Assembly (NCBI GenBank): GCA_017893485.1 | Contig: CM030366.1 | Location: 52,296,565-52,360,564 of the forward strand | Direction of reading: 5' to 3' | Length of the DNA stretch: 64,000 nucleotides | DNA from: Hemerocallis citrina | Taxonomy: Eukaryota; Streptophyta; Magnoliopsida; Asparagales; Asphodelaceae | In this document: positions 25,701-39,200 of the stretch, piece by piece | Layout: each line of letters starts with the position of its first letter | Position numbering within the stretch: the stretch's first letter is position 1 | Notes under the pieces: generated by a model | The model's input: the letters and a program-made list of their open reading frames with translations, nothing else | Told to the model about the DNA's origin: nothing | Database searches by the model: none | Position numbers and translations under genes: made by a program

Positions 25701-27148
25701 GGGAAGATGTGAAGCAGGCTGCTTGGTTTGGGGATCAGATTCAAGTTCGGGTGATGGGAAGCGGGTTCGAGTGATCAGGTCAGATAACTCGGATCCATTA
25801 ATGATCCAGTAATCCACTTTTCCTTTAATTTTTTAGTCGGTGGGCCGGCCCATTAATGACCGTGATTTTTTTAAAATGTCCTAAATTTTTGGGGGGATGC
25901 CCCCTCTCTCGCCTCTACTATAGGGTTGGCCCTGAGTTTAAGTGTAGGTGGGGTCCGAGCTCTGGAGCCATTCGATCACCTTAAGATGGGCATCATGATC
26001 TGATTATTAATTAAAATCAAAAGAAAAAAGATCATTAAAAAATATTATTAAATTCAGGAAATTTGTAAAATCAATAAAATAATTTAAATTTTGGAAAAAA
26101 TATTTTAATAATTCAATAGTAGTTACTAAAATTCCTCGAAACTTGGAAAAATTCTAAAAGTTTTTGTTAAAAAAATCAGACCACAAGGCACATGATAAGT
26201 GGCAATTTCCCACAAGTAATTGTCTGAACACTCTTCATAACATTTTCTGGAGCACTCTTCATAACATTTTCTGGAGTAGGCGGCTTATGATGAGGGTGAA
26301 ATTCACACCACATGAATCAATGACACGTGTCATAACACGTAGGGGTAAAGTTATAATATTCTACATCGACTGGGTTACAACTTGAATTGGGTCAAAACCC
26401 GAAACCCACTGCTAGCCAAAATTTGAAACCAAAGTCAGCATAACTCAAAACCGATTATGGATGAATTTAACAAGTTATTGGATAAGGAATTCAAATTATC
26501 GTCCTTATGCCCTAACTGTTCGATCTTGTCCTTAACCTCCTATAAATACCCAAGCCTCACTTTAGTAATGGGTAAGTAATCAATCCCTCTTGTTCTCTCT
26601 ATTTATAATTCTCTTTGCTGACTTGAGCGGCGGCGGGCCAAACGCCGGAGCCAACTCCTGTTTTTTTGGCTTTTTGCAGGTATTCAAATGAGGTGATGGT
26701 CAAGATCGAGATCTAAAGGTGCAGATCCTAGTCTTCCCATCTTCATGTGTTTTGACTTTTTGCAGGTATTCAAATGAGGTGATGGTCAAGATCGAGATCT
26801 AAAGGTGCAGATCCTAGTCTTCCCATCTTCATCAAATTAAAACTCACATTTGTTGCGCCCGCACCAATTTTTGCAGCAACACTTCACATGATAGAACTAC
26901 ATCGAATACCGGGAAACTTGCACTTTCATGTACTATAAATTTATGATCAACCATTTAATGTGACATCTTTGTTAACAGCATGGAATCATCTAAGATTTAC
27001 AAAGTTGACTATCAAGAATGACATGTAAGCTACACCGAATATCATCTCTATATGAGGTTAAATCATATTCCTCACTTAGGCAATCATGACCAAAATTGAG
27101 AGGCAAAAAGATTAACATTTGATCTGCATAAGTTTGTACATCTTGGTG

Positions 27149-27240
<92 letters not shown>

Positions 27241-30200
27241 TTTCAGTATAATATTCAAAAACTTTCTTCTTCTGTCCTGCTTCATATATATTACATTGAG
27301 AAAGGACCTGAAAAAAAAATTGCTTGAAAATAAGTGACAGGCAAAAAAAAGGAGGAAAATAGCACATAATCAAAATGTCAAGTCTGTACCTGTGATTCAA
27401 CACTAGCACAAACAGCATAAATACCCCAATTCGTCGTGTAGTTGTTGTAGAGGTGCACTTTGCCAAACCTAACACGAGGGTGCCGCTGTCTAGTACCATC
27501 AAAAAAGCAGTGATGAATAGTTACCCGGATACATCTATCAGTAATATGGCTGCTATCTGCTCCAATAAGCATTGTTTTGTCATGTGCTGCAAAATGACAT
27601 CTGTGCACAAAGATGATAATATTAATATTAAACCTTAAAACACAAAATTGTAAATTAATTTTAGGAACATCCTTAGATTCCTCTGGAAATGAAGCTAACA
27701 TGTAAAATCATGCCCCAGAAAAGTATTTTTGCGTTACAGATGCAAAAAGGGCAAAAATGGAAAGCAATCAATAAATGCACTAGAAAAAAGATTGTATTTT
27801 GTTTTTGTCCAAAACGACTGTGCTGCAAGCCAGAGGTAGAATGTTAGTTTGGACTGGATTACATTTATAGGCTAGGTTAGCATTCTAGGGGACAACTTGC
27901 TTGTGGTGAATGAAAATGATGAACTAACAAGTCAGTCTCTCCTGATTGCTTCTCTAATCCTCCATGTTCTCTTTCTTTCTCCCCACCACTCACACAACAA
28001 CCTGATTGGCTAGAATCAACTATACATTATGAGGATCGTGGTGGTGAAAATAAAAGATGGACCAAATAAAATTAAGCCTCACCATAGTTTAGAACTTTGA
28101 CATGTTATGAGGTGGTTCATGGAAGGGGGAAAAAACTTGACAAGGTAGCTCTTTTTAAAGCAATTTTCTTGGTCATGGTTCATAAAGCCCAGGAAAAAAT
28201 TTCAACCAACACACGCATATGCACACACAGACACACACAGTCACACATACACAAAAAGAAAAAGAAAAAAACATAAAAGAAACTAGCAAACAAATTATCC
28301 ACAGCCCCTTCCATAATTGCCTTCGGAAAGTTTGATGGAACAAAGTAATTTACACAAGTTATAAGATGCACCTTCCAGTCACCCTTCCCATCTATTCCCT
28401 AGACCCCGAGTCCATGGTTCACATGTTACGGAAAAATGGCAAGGAAGAAAGTTGAAGAGGGCTTTTCGGTAGGTGGAAGAATCAAAGATTAACAAGCAAC
28501 ATTTTCTCTTTTAAGTATTATCAAAGACCTCTTTAATTTCGGAATAGACAGCTTCCCTTTATAAAGATAAGAAAATGACATGCCAGTTGTTGACATAGGA
28601 AAATTGATCCTTCAATGAAGAAGAAAGATCCATTCAATGCCCTTGTGGTATTTAAACTTTATTTTGATTGGAGATGTAATAATGTAAAGCCAAGAGAAGT
28701 TGTTTCCAGATAGTTTCCTACCAAGACCTAATAGTTACACCAGCAAAAGCCAAATTATCCTCCCCATGTAAAAAGCTTGCTAAAGCATTATTTTAGCTTC
28801 CTAGATCACTTTAACCCAAAATATTATCTTTACAATCTGACTCAAAATATTATCTTCCAATAGTATATTCCGGAAAATAGTGATAATTAAAATTGCTTTG
28901 CTAGTAATACAGTTTCTCAATTACTTATTTATTATGGTTTTCTTTGACCAATTTTCTTATTATGCATTTATTTGATTTTGAAAGCGGATGGCACTTACTC
29001 TGAAACCCTTGAAGCGCAAGCCTTTTCCTCACCCTTCTTTGTATTATGCTTTTCACTTATCTCAACATTGCCATGTAGTTTGTCCGTTATAACATCACAC
29101 ACTTAATTCTTGTATATTTCTTCTTGTTTGTCTCTCTGTAACTTCTTTGTTAATATAAAAAAATTGGGAATTGCCATGGAAACATGGATTTGCAAATCCA
29201 GTACATCTAAGCTCTTAAAAACTACATAAGCATCATAAAATTAGTTTCAACTAATAGAAAATCTCATAACTACCAAAAGCATCTTACATACCTTGAAATA
29301 GTAATATCAGTACTTTCACGAGTGATATCAATTAGACCATCATCATAATCACGCAAACTGCAACGATCAATCCAAATATGCCTTGATTTGGGTTTTATCT
29401 GAATTCCATCAATATCATGGCCTCTACCACCTTCAAATTCCAGATTGCATATAATGATATGCTCACACTCTTTAAGTTGTAAGCCCTTTCCTGTCAACTT
29501 AACCTTCTGCCCTCGACCATCAATTGTCTTGTACGATGATACCCTCACATATGATGAAAGGTTAATTATTCCTGAGACTTCAAAGACAATCCATAGTGGC
29601 TCTTTCCTTCGGCATCCTTCACGGAGTGAACCATGGCCATCGTCTAATTAAAATGAAAAAAAAAACAATATTAGAATTTAATGCTTACCAACACAAATGG
29701 ATGAACTAATTTTTTTTCAAAACTAGGCATTCAACCAAAAAAAGGGTAGACATTCACATGAATTATAATAATTGAAGACTTTCACATTTAAAACACTAGC
29801 AAATTATTGACAAATTGATATCTTAGTGTAAATTGATAGTATAGAGACAGAAAAGAATACTTTATTGGATGCATATAACCGAATACACTGGTTCCTATAT
29901 ATAGGAGAGTACAGAAAATAATATAAATCTACTTCAAATGTGAGACTAAACTAAGACTACTTTAACACTTAGAAACATAAAACAGTTTCGATTATCTCAA
30001 CATATACAAATGACTTTTTTTTCTTTGCAAGTGTTGGAAATTTTCAGAAAATAAATTATAATCAATTTGGTTTTATCATGATGAGGTGAACTATGGAAGC
30101 TATATATTTACTAAGACAATTGATGAAAAAGTATTGAGGGAAGGAAAAAGATCTTCATATGGCTATTACTGATTTGGAAAAGACTTATGATAGAGTTCAT

Positions 30201-33200
30201 AGTAAGATTTATTGTTGATTATCAGAAAAAACAAGTTTTTAGTAGTTATATTTAATGTTTTTGTGGGCGCTAGGTGAAGCGATGTGGTCTATGCACCGCC
30301 TACCTCCTTACCGTCTAGGTTTTCTCAAAATAAATACATTTAATTTCAAATTTAATTCCTAAATTCCAAACAAATCATAAAAAATAGAATAAAATAAAAT
30401 AACGCCAGGAAAAAAAATTCGTAATTTAAATACTAGACTATCAATGGAATTTAATAGAATTGATCACAAATTAACTATTTTATAAGCTGCGAATAGCCAT
30501 TTGAATGATTGGACAAGTCAATACATTTTACAAATGTTCTAACTTGTGGGTCGGGTCTAGTGAGTAAGATTCGCATACCCTCAACATGATTATTATAGTT
30601 ATTTCTTTAAGGACGAAGAGCACCTAGATTGATTGCCTTGAATCCCTCGGCAATCGCCTTGACCGCCTAGGCGCCGCTTTGACCCGCCTAGGCACCTTCT
30701 AAGATACTGCCCACCCAAATTCACCGCCTATCCTATAGTCAAAGCGGTCTACCCACCGCCTCCGCCTAGGCGGCTGCCCACAAAAACATTGGTTATATTG
30801 ATGTTATTAAGGATATGTATGAGAATGTAGTCACTCGTGTTAGAATGAGTGGAGAGGTGACAAGATAGAGCTATTTCCTATTGCTATAGACTTGCACCAA
30901 GGATCAACCTATTACGCCCTTGTCTATTTGTGTTAGTGTGGATGGATTAACCAAGCATATTCAAGATGAGATCTTATAGTGCATATTGATTGGAAATGAT
31001 ATACTTTTGATTGATGAGATTAGAAAAGAGCTTAAAAATTAGAGAGATTGAGAGAAGCACTAGAATCTAGTAGATTTAGAATTGGAAGGATTAAAACAAA
31101 GTACGGGTATTGTAAGTTTAGCAAAACTAGAAAAGATAATGGAAGTGAAGTTTGCATTGAGGACAAAGAATTACCTAGGAGTAAAACTTTCCTTATTAGG
31201 ACCAACCATTCATCAAGATAAGGAAACTAAAGAAGGATGTTGTTGCTGCTTTTTTCGGTGTGGGAGCAATCAGATGATGTGAATTCTTTTTTAGGAATAA
31301 TCAAGAATTTGACCTTTTGACTTTCAACGGTGTTGACTGCCTTTGACTGCTATTGACTTGACGATCTGACTCGTTTGCGACGTATGATTTGATTCATGCA
31401 ATGACGATCGTCTCCGATGACCTGCAAGAAGTCTAAAACACTGGGATTGATTCCAGCGACAAACCCTCCGACGCTCAAGTCAGAAATCAAGAAGAATATG
31501 AGAAAGCTTTTTTGGAGAAAAAAAATATTGATTACATGTTCTGGTCGAGGTAAGGGGTATTTATTGTCGCCTTGGGATAGTTTTGAGATAATTATTTATC
31601 TCTACTTCCCGGTGTTTTTGGATAAGAATATAGTTTAAATTCCTTCATGATAGGCGATTTGGTTTTAAACCGTCACTTAAGGATGATCATGAATTCAAAT
31701 AACTCCTTAAATGATCTGGATTTATTTATAATGAGCTGTCACCCATACTCCTTAAATGGTTTTAAACCTGTTTTTAGATTATCGGGCTTGAAAGAGGCCC
31801 AATTTCCATTCATAGACCCGTTTATAGGTGAATTTACCGTTTTACCCCTGAAAGCTTTAAGATTCGTGCCCGATTTGAACGGTCCCGATTTAATTCAATT
31901 TTTTCTCATATCACAAGCCCTCCACTTTCGAAGACTGAGTTTCACAGCTTTTGGGGAGTAGTTCGCTCATTTTTAATGGTTTTACGGAACTTATCGGAGT
32001 TTTCGGAGAAGTTTGAATCCTGCTCGAGGTGTAACGATATTATTCTGAGCTTTCTTTTTAAATACCCAAAATTATTTTTAGAATTTTCAAGATTTTCAGT
32101 GGTTTTTTCAAAATTTTCTAATTTTTTCCAATTTTTAACCATTTTTCAAATTTTTTAATTAATTATTATTAATTAATAATTATTTTTTCAAATTTTAAAA
32201 TTATTTTTCCGAATTAGTAATTATTAATTTAGAATTTTTAATTAATTTTTTATGATTTTCAATTATTTTTTGGAATTTTTAAATAATTAACTCGATTTAA
32301 TAATAGATATAGAAATTAATTAGATACCTGATGACGTGGCACCATCTGGAGCGTCGATCGCACTGCGCGTGAAAATCGAGGAGATCGAACGGAGTCCAGG
32401 CCTTGACCGGTCAACGCTTCATCGCCCATTTTCCATTCGGTTCCTTGTCTGCTCGGCGAGTGTTGGCGAACGTTTGACGAACGGTGCGGCAAGCATTGGC
32501 TAACTTCTGGCAAACGATGACAAGGCGATACGTGGTGTTTAACCGTTGATAGGTCAAGGCTAGTTTTGGCCTCGTTTCGTTCGTTTCTTTTTCTGCTTGA
32601 CGTGTTCTGGCAAACGATGTGGCAAACGAAGGCGAAAGATACGGTGAGCATTGGCAAACATATAGCGAACATGACGAGGCGACACGTGGCGTTTGACCGT
32701 TGATTGGTCAACGCCAGTTTTAGCCTCGTTTCTTCGGTTCTTTGTCTGCTAGGCGCGCTCTGGCGAACGATGTGGCAAACAAAGGCGAACGGTGTGACGA
32801 GCGTTGGCGAACGTTTGGTGAACGATGACGAGGCAACACGTAGTATTTTACCGTTGACTGACCAACGGTAGTTTTGGCCTCATTTCATTTGGTTCTTCGT
32901 CTACTCGGTGCGCTCTGGCAACGATGGCGAACGATGTGGCAAGTGTTAGCGAACGTTTGGCGAACAATGTGGCGAACGGTACGGCGAGCATTGGCGAATG
33001 TTTGGCGAACTATGACAAGGCGACACGTGGCGTTTTACCGTTGACTGGTCAATGCTAGTTTTGGTCTCATTTCGTTCAATTCTTCATCTGCTCGGCGCGA
33101 TCTGGCGAACGATGCCGGACGGTGCGGCGAGCGTTGGCGGACGTTTGGCAAACGATGACGATGCGACACATGGCATTTTACCGTCGACTGGTCAACGCTA

Positions 33201-36200
33201 GTTTTGGCCTCGTTTCGTTTGGTTCTTCGTCTGCTCGGTGCGATTTGGCGAACGATGGAGAACGGTGCGGCGAGCGTTGGCGAACATTTGGCGAACGATG
33301 ACGAGCCAAGACGTGGCGTTTTACCGTTGACTGGTCAAACACTAGTTTTGGCCTCGTTTCGTTTGGTTCTTCGTCTGCTCGGCGCGCGCTGGCGAACGAT
33401 GGCGAACGGTGTGGTGACACGTGGCTTTTGACAGTTGACTACATTGACGATTAGTGATTGGGTTTTGTCGTTTAGCCTTACTCGACCGCTGCAATTTCCT
33501 GCCTTTTGGGCTTCCGCATCATTTTAGGGGCCCAATATCATGGAAGCCCAAGCATGTTAGGCTCCTCTATAAATCCCCCCCCCCTCTCACTTCTTCCTCA
33601 CTTCTTCTCATACTTTTCTCCTCAAAATTTCTTCTCACTCGTGGAAATCAGCTGTAGAGAAACTCCGGGGAATTATTCTGACCTCCGGTGAGTAATTCCG
33701 ACCGTCATTGTCAAATCAAAGATTTTTTTTTCTTCATTAAAGATGTCTAGAGTTTCTTCGGGCAATGAGACCTCCCCCTCTGATCGTGTCGAAGTGCAAC
33801 CGCCTACTTCTTTTACTAGAGTGGATAAAGGGAAAGATGTAGTAGATCCGCCTTCGGCCGTTGTGGAGACAATTATAGAGAGAGGAGGATGGGGGAGTTT
33901 GGGAGACACTCGATCACCGTGTTGCTTCTAAGCAGCGTTCGAGAGTATATTGCCGAGGAGTTGAGGTGAGTTGAGCATGGTATGGAGCGATTCTATAAAG
34001 AGAATGTGCCACACGTGCATTTAGAGGCTAATGATGTCATCTCCATGCTTACGGAGGTGAATTTGGGTGTTATTAGAAAGTGCTACAAGATCCCGGAGAA
34101 GTTTGATCTTGTTGTGCCAGGCCCCAGAGTTAGAGCTTGCTCGCCGCTTTCCTCCGATTTGTGCATTTTCCCCTTCGATGCCTTTCATGCATAGATCCGC
34201 CCTCCCCTCCATCCCTTTATGAGAGAAGTTTTGAGGTGGTGCGCTTGGATCCCATTAGCTTATGCCGAACATGTGGAGACATGTAACGTGGTTTGTGCTG
34301 CATTGCCAGGCATCGGGGTTCGAGCTCGACTCAACGTCCTGTGCAAGTTGTACAAGATCCATCAGAAGAATGGGTCGGAGTATCGGTTCTATCTTACGGC
34401 CCGTAGGGGCGTGAAGCTGCCGGATAACCCTAACTAGATCAAGGCATGGAGAGATAAGTACTTTGTGATCCGTAGTCGTGTGTCGTGGGAAATCCCCACA
34501 ATGTGGAGGGAGGATGTGCCGAAGAGGGCGAAGGCGGATCCGATTTTGAGCCCCTAGGACGAGGGTATGGTTGGCACTCTTTTGGATCGTCCGACCTTTC
34601 ATTGGAGAGAGATACAGGAGGAGTTTCTCTTCAAGGGGGGTTTCAGCCCAATGAACCTTAGTACGCATCTTCTTTCATATGTTTGTATGTCTTATTTGCG
34701 TCTATACATATGTATTTATATGTATATTAAAAAAAATCTCAATATTTTGTGTCTTCTATTTGCAGGAAAGGAAGACATGGATTTCGATGAGATCATGTCC
34801 CAGATCATGTCCCAGCGTTCGGGCTTGAGTAGCAAGTGACCCATCGAGAAGAAGATGAAGAAGGCGGTTACCAAGCCTTCCCCGTCGAAGGTTGCCAGAG
34901 TTCGGGGGGTGCTCCCCCCACAGTGGACTTGGAGTCTCCCCCCACTACTTCCGCCGCTGCATGTGACTTCACTTTGTTGGCAGCTCTAACTCTTGAGGCT
35001 CCCCCTCTTACAGCATCGGCAGACGCGTACCTAACCGACGAGCTAAAGATCTTTGTCCCCGACTAGCAGATCAGGAGGCACGATGGCTTCCTCGGGGATT
35101 CGGCGAGTTGCATGGATGTGAATCGCCACTTAGCCACCCCCAAGGATAAGGCTTCGATGGAGCATGGGACCGTGGGGGACTCAGCTTTGGAGATTGCCAA
35201 GGCGAGCATGACGGTGTGTATTCGTAATTTCCTTTTCCTATAATTGCTTTTGGCATCTGTCTTCTGGTTCGTAATTTTGAATTATTTCTTTGTAGGCCAT
35301 TTGTCACTTCAGCCACTTGTTGAAACAAGTGGTGGAGCATGACCGGGAGCTGAAGGTAATCCAAGATAGGGAGAAGGTTGAGCGGTCAAAAGCCGCAAAG
35401 GAGTTAGAGGCCGCTGCACTCTGAGCAAAGACTCAGGAGACCCGAATCTCTTTGCTGGAGGCTGCCTTGGCCAAGGGAAGGAGCTAGTGACCTCGGAGAA
35501 GGAGCAAGTGGTTCGGGAGAGGGAGCTGGCGGCCCGCGAAAGGGAGAGCACGGCTAGAGAGAAAGACGCTGCAGTGCATGCCGCTGAGGAGGCGAAGAAG
35601 AAGGCCGTGGGGTACCTAGCTACAAACATGGAGAAGGCATATGCAAGGGCCTTGGAACATGTGAGCGAGCGCATCCCAGGTTCCAATCGCTCGGGGTACT
35701 CGTTCCCGCCGCCTACTGAGGAAGCAGAAGGGGATGATGAAAAGGAAACAGAGGATGAGGAAGTGGAGGTGGGCCCTCTTGCCGTGGTAGCGAGTGGTAC
35801 AGGGGTATGCGGGAAAGCTGGCGGCGATTCTGCAACCCCTTCAGTGCTGCCTAGCGAGGTGGACCCTTGACTCCATTTTCTTTATTAGCAGTCGTTTTTT
35901 TTGTATTTGCCTAATAGTGTGGCCACCGCTCGTTGTATTTTTATGCTGCAATGAACATATTTTCTCTCCTTAGTTGTTCGTATCTTGTGTGGCCTTTTGA
36001 GCTTCTTGAGTTTTCGCACATCCTGTGACTTGGTTGCTTTGTTAGAGTGATCTATTATTCTCTTTCGTCAGCAGGTTATTGTGTACAATGCATGAGATTC
36101 TCGGGATCGTGAAGTAGTCCGCCTCCGTTCCAAGCTTTAGGTGACGGAGTGGGGCTCTCTTGTTCACGAGAGAGGCTTTCCAAAGCGGAGACAGAGCTTA

Positions 36201-39200
36201 GCCACTTGAGAAGGGTCTTGACCAGCAGGGACATCAAGGCAAGGCGTAATAATGAGATTCTCCGAGAGGTATCCCCAATTAGTGTGGAACATCATTCTCC
36301 AGATGTGGCAGCTGCTGGGAAGTCTTCGAAGCTTAAAGTCATTCGTCGTTCTTTATTTGCGGTCACGGCCGAGAGAAATGAGCTGAAGTACGTAGTGCTC
36401 GAAAAGAGTTTAGAAGTAGCCCATCTTAGGAGGACTATTTTTGAATTTTCACAAGGGGCCGGAGCAAGTGGTGTGCCTCGTTTGAAATTTAGCATAAATG
36501 ACGGCTCTCTCAAAGAAAGGCTAGTTGAACTAGAGACCGAGAACCACCGCTTGAGGCGACTTCTTGAAGGGGGCAATGTTAGGAGCACTTCTTGCTCTCG
36601 TGGAGAGCAAGCCCAGGGGAGGTCCTTCCACGAACTGGCTTTACGCCTACCTGAGGCCCCGCGGAACCCTAGTGACGCTCAAAGTGGTGTGGTCGGCTCG
36701 TCTAGCGGGGCGTCGGTTGGTGGGGCAAGACGAGTAATAGGCCCCGATGGTGCAACCCGATCTGTGGGTTTGGATGTTGCTTCAGATGGTTCGAGGGGAA
36801 GGGATAGTGCTGGTTTTCTAGTGGGAAGCCGTAAACCGCGTGTCCCTTAAGAGGAATATCTCACTGCCACAGAAGAGTTGAAGGGACGCTGAGTGAGATT
36901 TGGTAACTCTTATAGAAACTTGTTCCTTCTTCAACACTTGTATCCAAATAATTTTTGTGAAATAAAATTTTGCCAAGTGGTTGAGAATCGTCTCTTGAGA
37001 ATTATGTTATGTTGATTTTAGCTTGGTTCAAAGGGCACTCGTTCGGCGAGATATTTCCCACACTTGTTGGGGAGCAAGTATGCCCGTGCGACTGTATGAA
37101 TCCTAAACGGATCCCGCAATTGTCCATTGGAGTGCTTTAGCGTATGAACCACAGGTTGTTTCAGAAGCACTCGAACGGCAAGTCGTAATCCACACACTTG
37201 CTTTCAGGGTATGTGGCAATAGTGGCTCTGTGAACCGTGAGTAGACTCCGAAGAAGATGACGATGAGTTTTAGGAGCACTCGAATAGCGAACCGATCCGC
37301 GCACACTTGCTCGGGAGCATGTGGCTATGGTGGCCCTATAAACCATGAATGAACTCTACACTAATCCAAAGTTGTTTCAGGAGTACTCGAACGGTGTGCA
37401 TAACTCCGCACATTGGCTTAGGAGCAAAGTGGCTAGAATTGCCCTCTGAACCGTGAGTGGACTCCGAACAGGGTGACAACGAGTTTCAGTAGCACTAGAA
37501 TGGCGAACCGATCCCCACATTTGCTCGGGAGCATGTGGCTATAGCGGCTCTATGAACCATGAATGGACTCCGCACTTGTCCGGGGTTGTTTCAGGAGCAT
37601 TCGAACGGTGAGCCGAACCCCGTATACTTGCTCGAGAGCAAGTAGCTAAAGTGACCCTATGAACCATGAATGGACTCCGAACAAGCTAGATGTTTCTTCG
37701 GATGATGGATTTCTCTCGAACTTCTTCGAGAAGGTCAAGATTAGCTCGAATGTCGTTCGAGTTACGTTCTTGGTTGAACGAGATGAGGCGAGGGGAAGGT
37801 ATTCCGACCTCTATGGGGATGAGAGCTTCTGTGCCGAATGTAAGGTTGAACGGGGACTCGCCCGTGGGGGTTCTTTTGGTGGTCCTTTAAGATCAGAGTA
37901 CACTTGGAAGTTCGTCGACCCATTGTCCCCTGGTGGCTTCACCTAATCTCTTTTTGAGACCATCCAAGATTTGCCGATTGGCGTTCTCGGCTTGGACATT
38001 GGTCTGAGGGTGTAATACTGAAGAGAAACAATGCTAAATACCTAGGTCAGTGTAGAATTGGCGGAACCTTTTACCGGCGAACTGAGTCACATTATCGATA
38101 ACTAAAATGCAAGGGACCCCAAAGCGGTAAACTATGTTTTTCCAAAAGAATTGTTGGATTCGATGCTCGGTGATTGTTGCCAGTGGTTTAGCTTCTATCC
38201 ATTTTGTAAAGTAGTCAATACTGACCACTAAGAAGGCGTGTTGTCCAGTGGCAGGAGGGAACAGCCCGAATAGATCCATCCCCCACATTGCGAATGGGAC
38301 GGGGCTCGACATGGAGTTAAGGTTGGCTTGGGGAATTCGCTTTACGGAGGAGTGTCTGACATGAAGAGCATTGGCGGACATAAACTTGAGCATCGTTTAG
38401 GTGAGTGGGCCAATAGTATCCATGGTTAAGTATCTTCCGTGCAAGGGACCTTGCGCCCATATGGTGCTGCCTATTCCTTCGCGCAGGGCATAGTCAGCTT
38501 CTTTTGGTGAAAGGCACCGAAGGTATGGCCGACCATCGACCTGAGAGTAGGAGCGCTTGTAGAGAATCCCTTCCACGAGTACGTACCTTTCGGCCCTTAC
38601 CCAAATCTTTCTCGATTCTTTGATATCCGCCGGGAGAAAGTCGACTAGAGGTTTCATCCAACAGTCTTCGGGTGTTTGAGGGGTGATATGCATGAGTTCG
38701 ACTGCTTCTTCTTCGATGCTTGGGTTCAGGAGGACCTCGATCAATACAGTGTGGTCGAGTCCGTCGAACGATGAGGAGGCAAGCTTGGAGAGGGTATCTG
38801 CTTTCCCATTTTCTTCTCGCAGAATGCGAGTGATCTCAGCTTCTTGGAAAGTTGACATGATTTTCTTTACGCACGCTAAGTACCTAATCATTCGGTCATC
38901 TCTGGCCTCGTATTCTCCTCGGATCTGATTTACCACCAATTGGGAGTTACTAAATAATCCGACTCTTTGTGTCCCCACCTTTCTTGCTAGGAGGAGACCG
39001 GCGATCATGGCTTCATACTCGGCCCCATTGTTTGAAGCTGGGAAACTAAGGCGCAACGAGTATTTGAGGAAGAACTCATCAGGATCGATTAAGATAACTC
39101 CTGCTCCGCTCCCTTCGAGGCAAGAGGACCCATCCACGTAGACTTTCCAAAGTGGGGGGTTGCCTCCTTCCTTGGGAAGATCCAAGATCGTACTTTCGAC

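Larger units (their letters stand above)
20520..26881 (+). mobile_element. Tat-like Gypsy element in intron 4, gag only
   Basis: The left LTR (20520-about 21014) and right LTR (26288-26881) share their sequence from TGATGAGGGTGAAATTC to TTTTTGCAGCAAC. The target duplication CTTCA is seen at 20515-20519 and 26882-26886. A primer-binding site follows the left LTR, and a broken gag is the only coding relic, so the element is non-autonomous or internally deleted. It lies antisense to the pectate lyase transcript. A Harbinger-type and a hAT-type MITE are nested in it. Confidence 0.85.

Noticed and set aside
27119..27337. ORF of alternating Glu-Arg residues
   Set aside because: Produced by the GA microsatellite; the real coding sequence here is exon 4 of the pectate lyase on the other strand.
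32316..33431. Arg-rich ORFs through the tandem array on both strands
   Set aside because: They follow the repeat periodicity and change frame between units. The array lies upstream of a TATA box and looks regulatory or structural.
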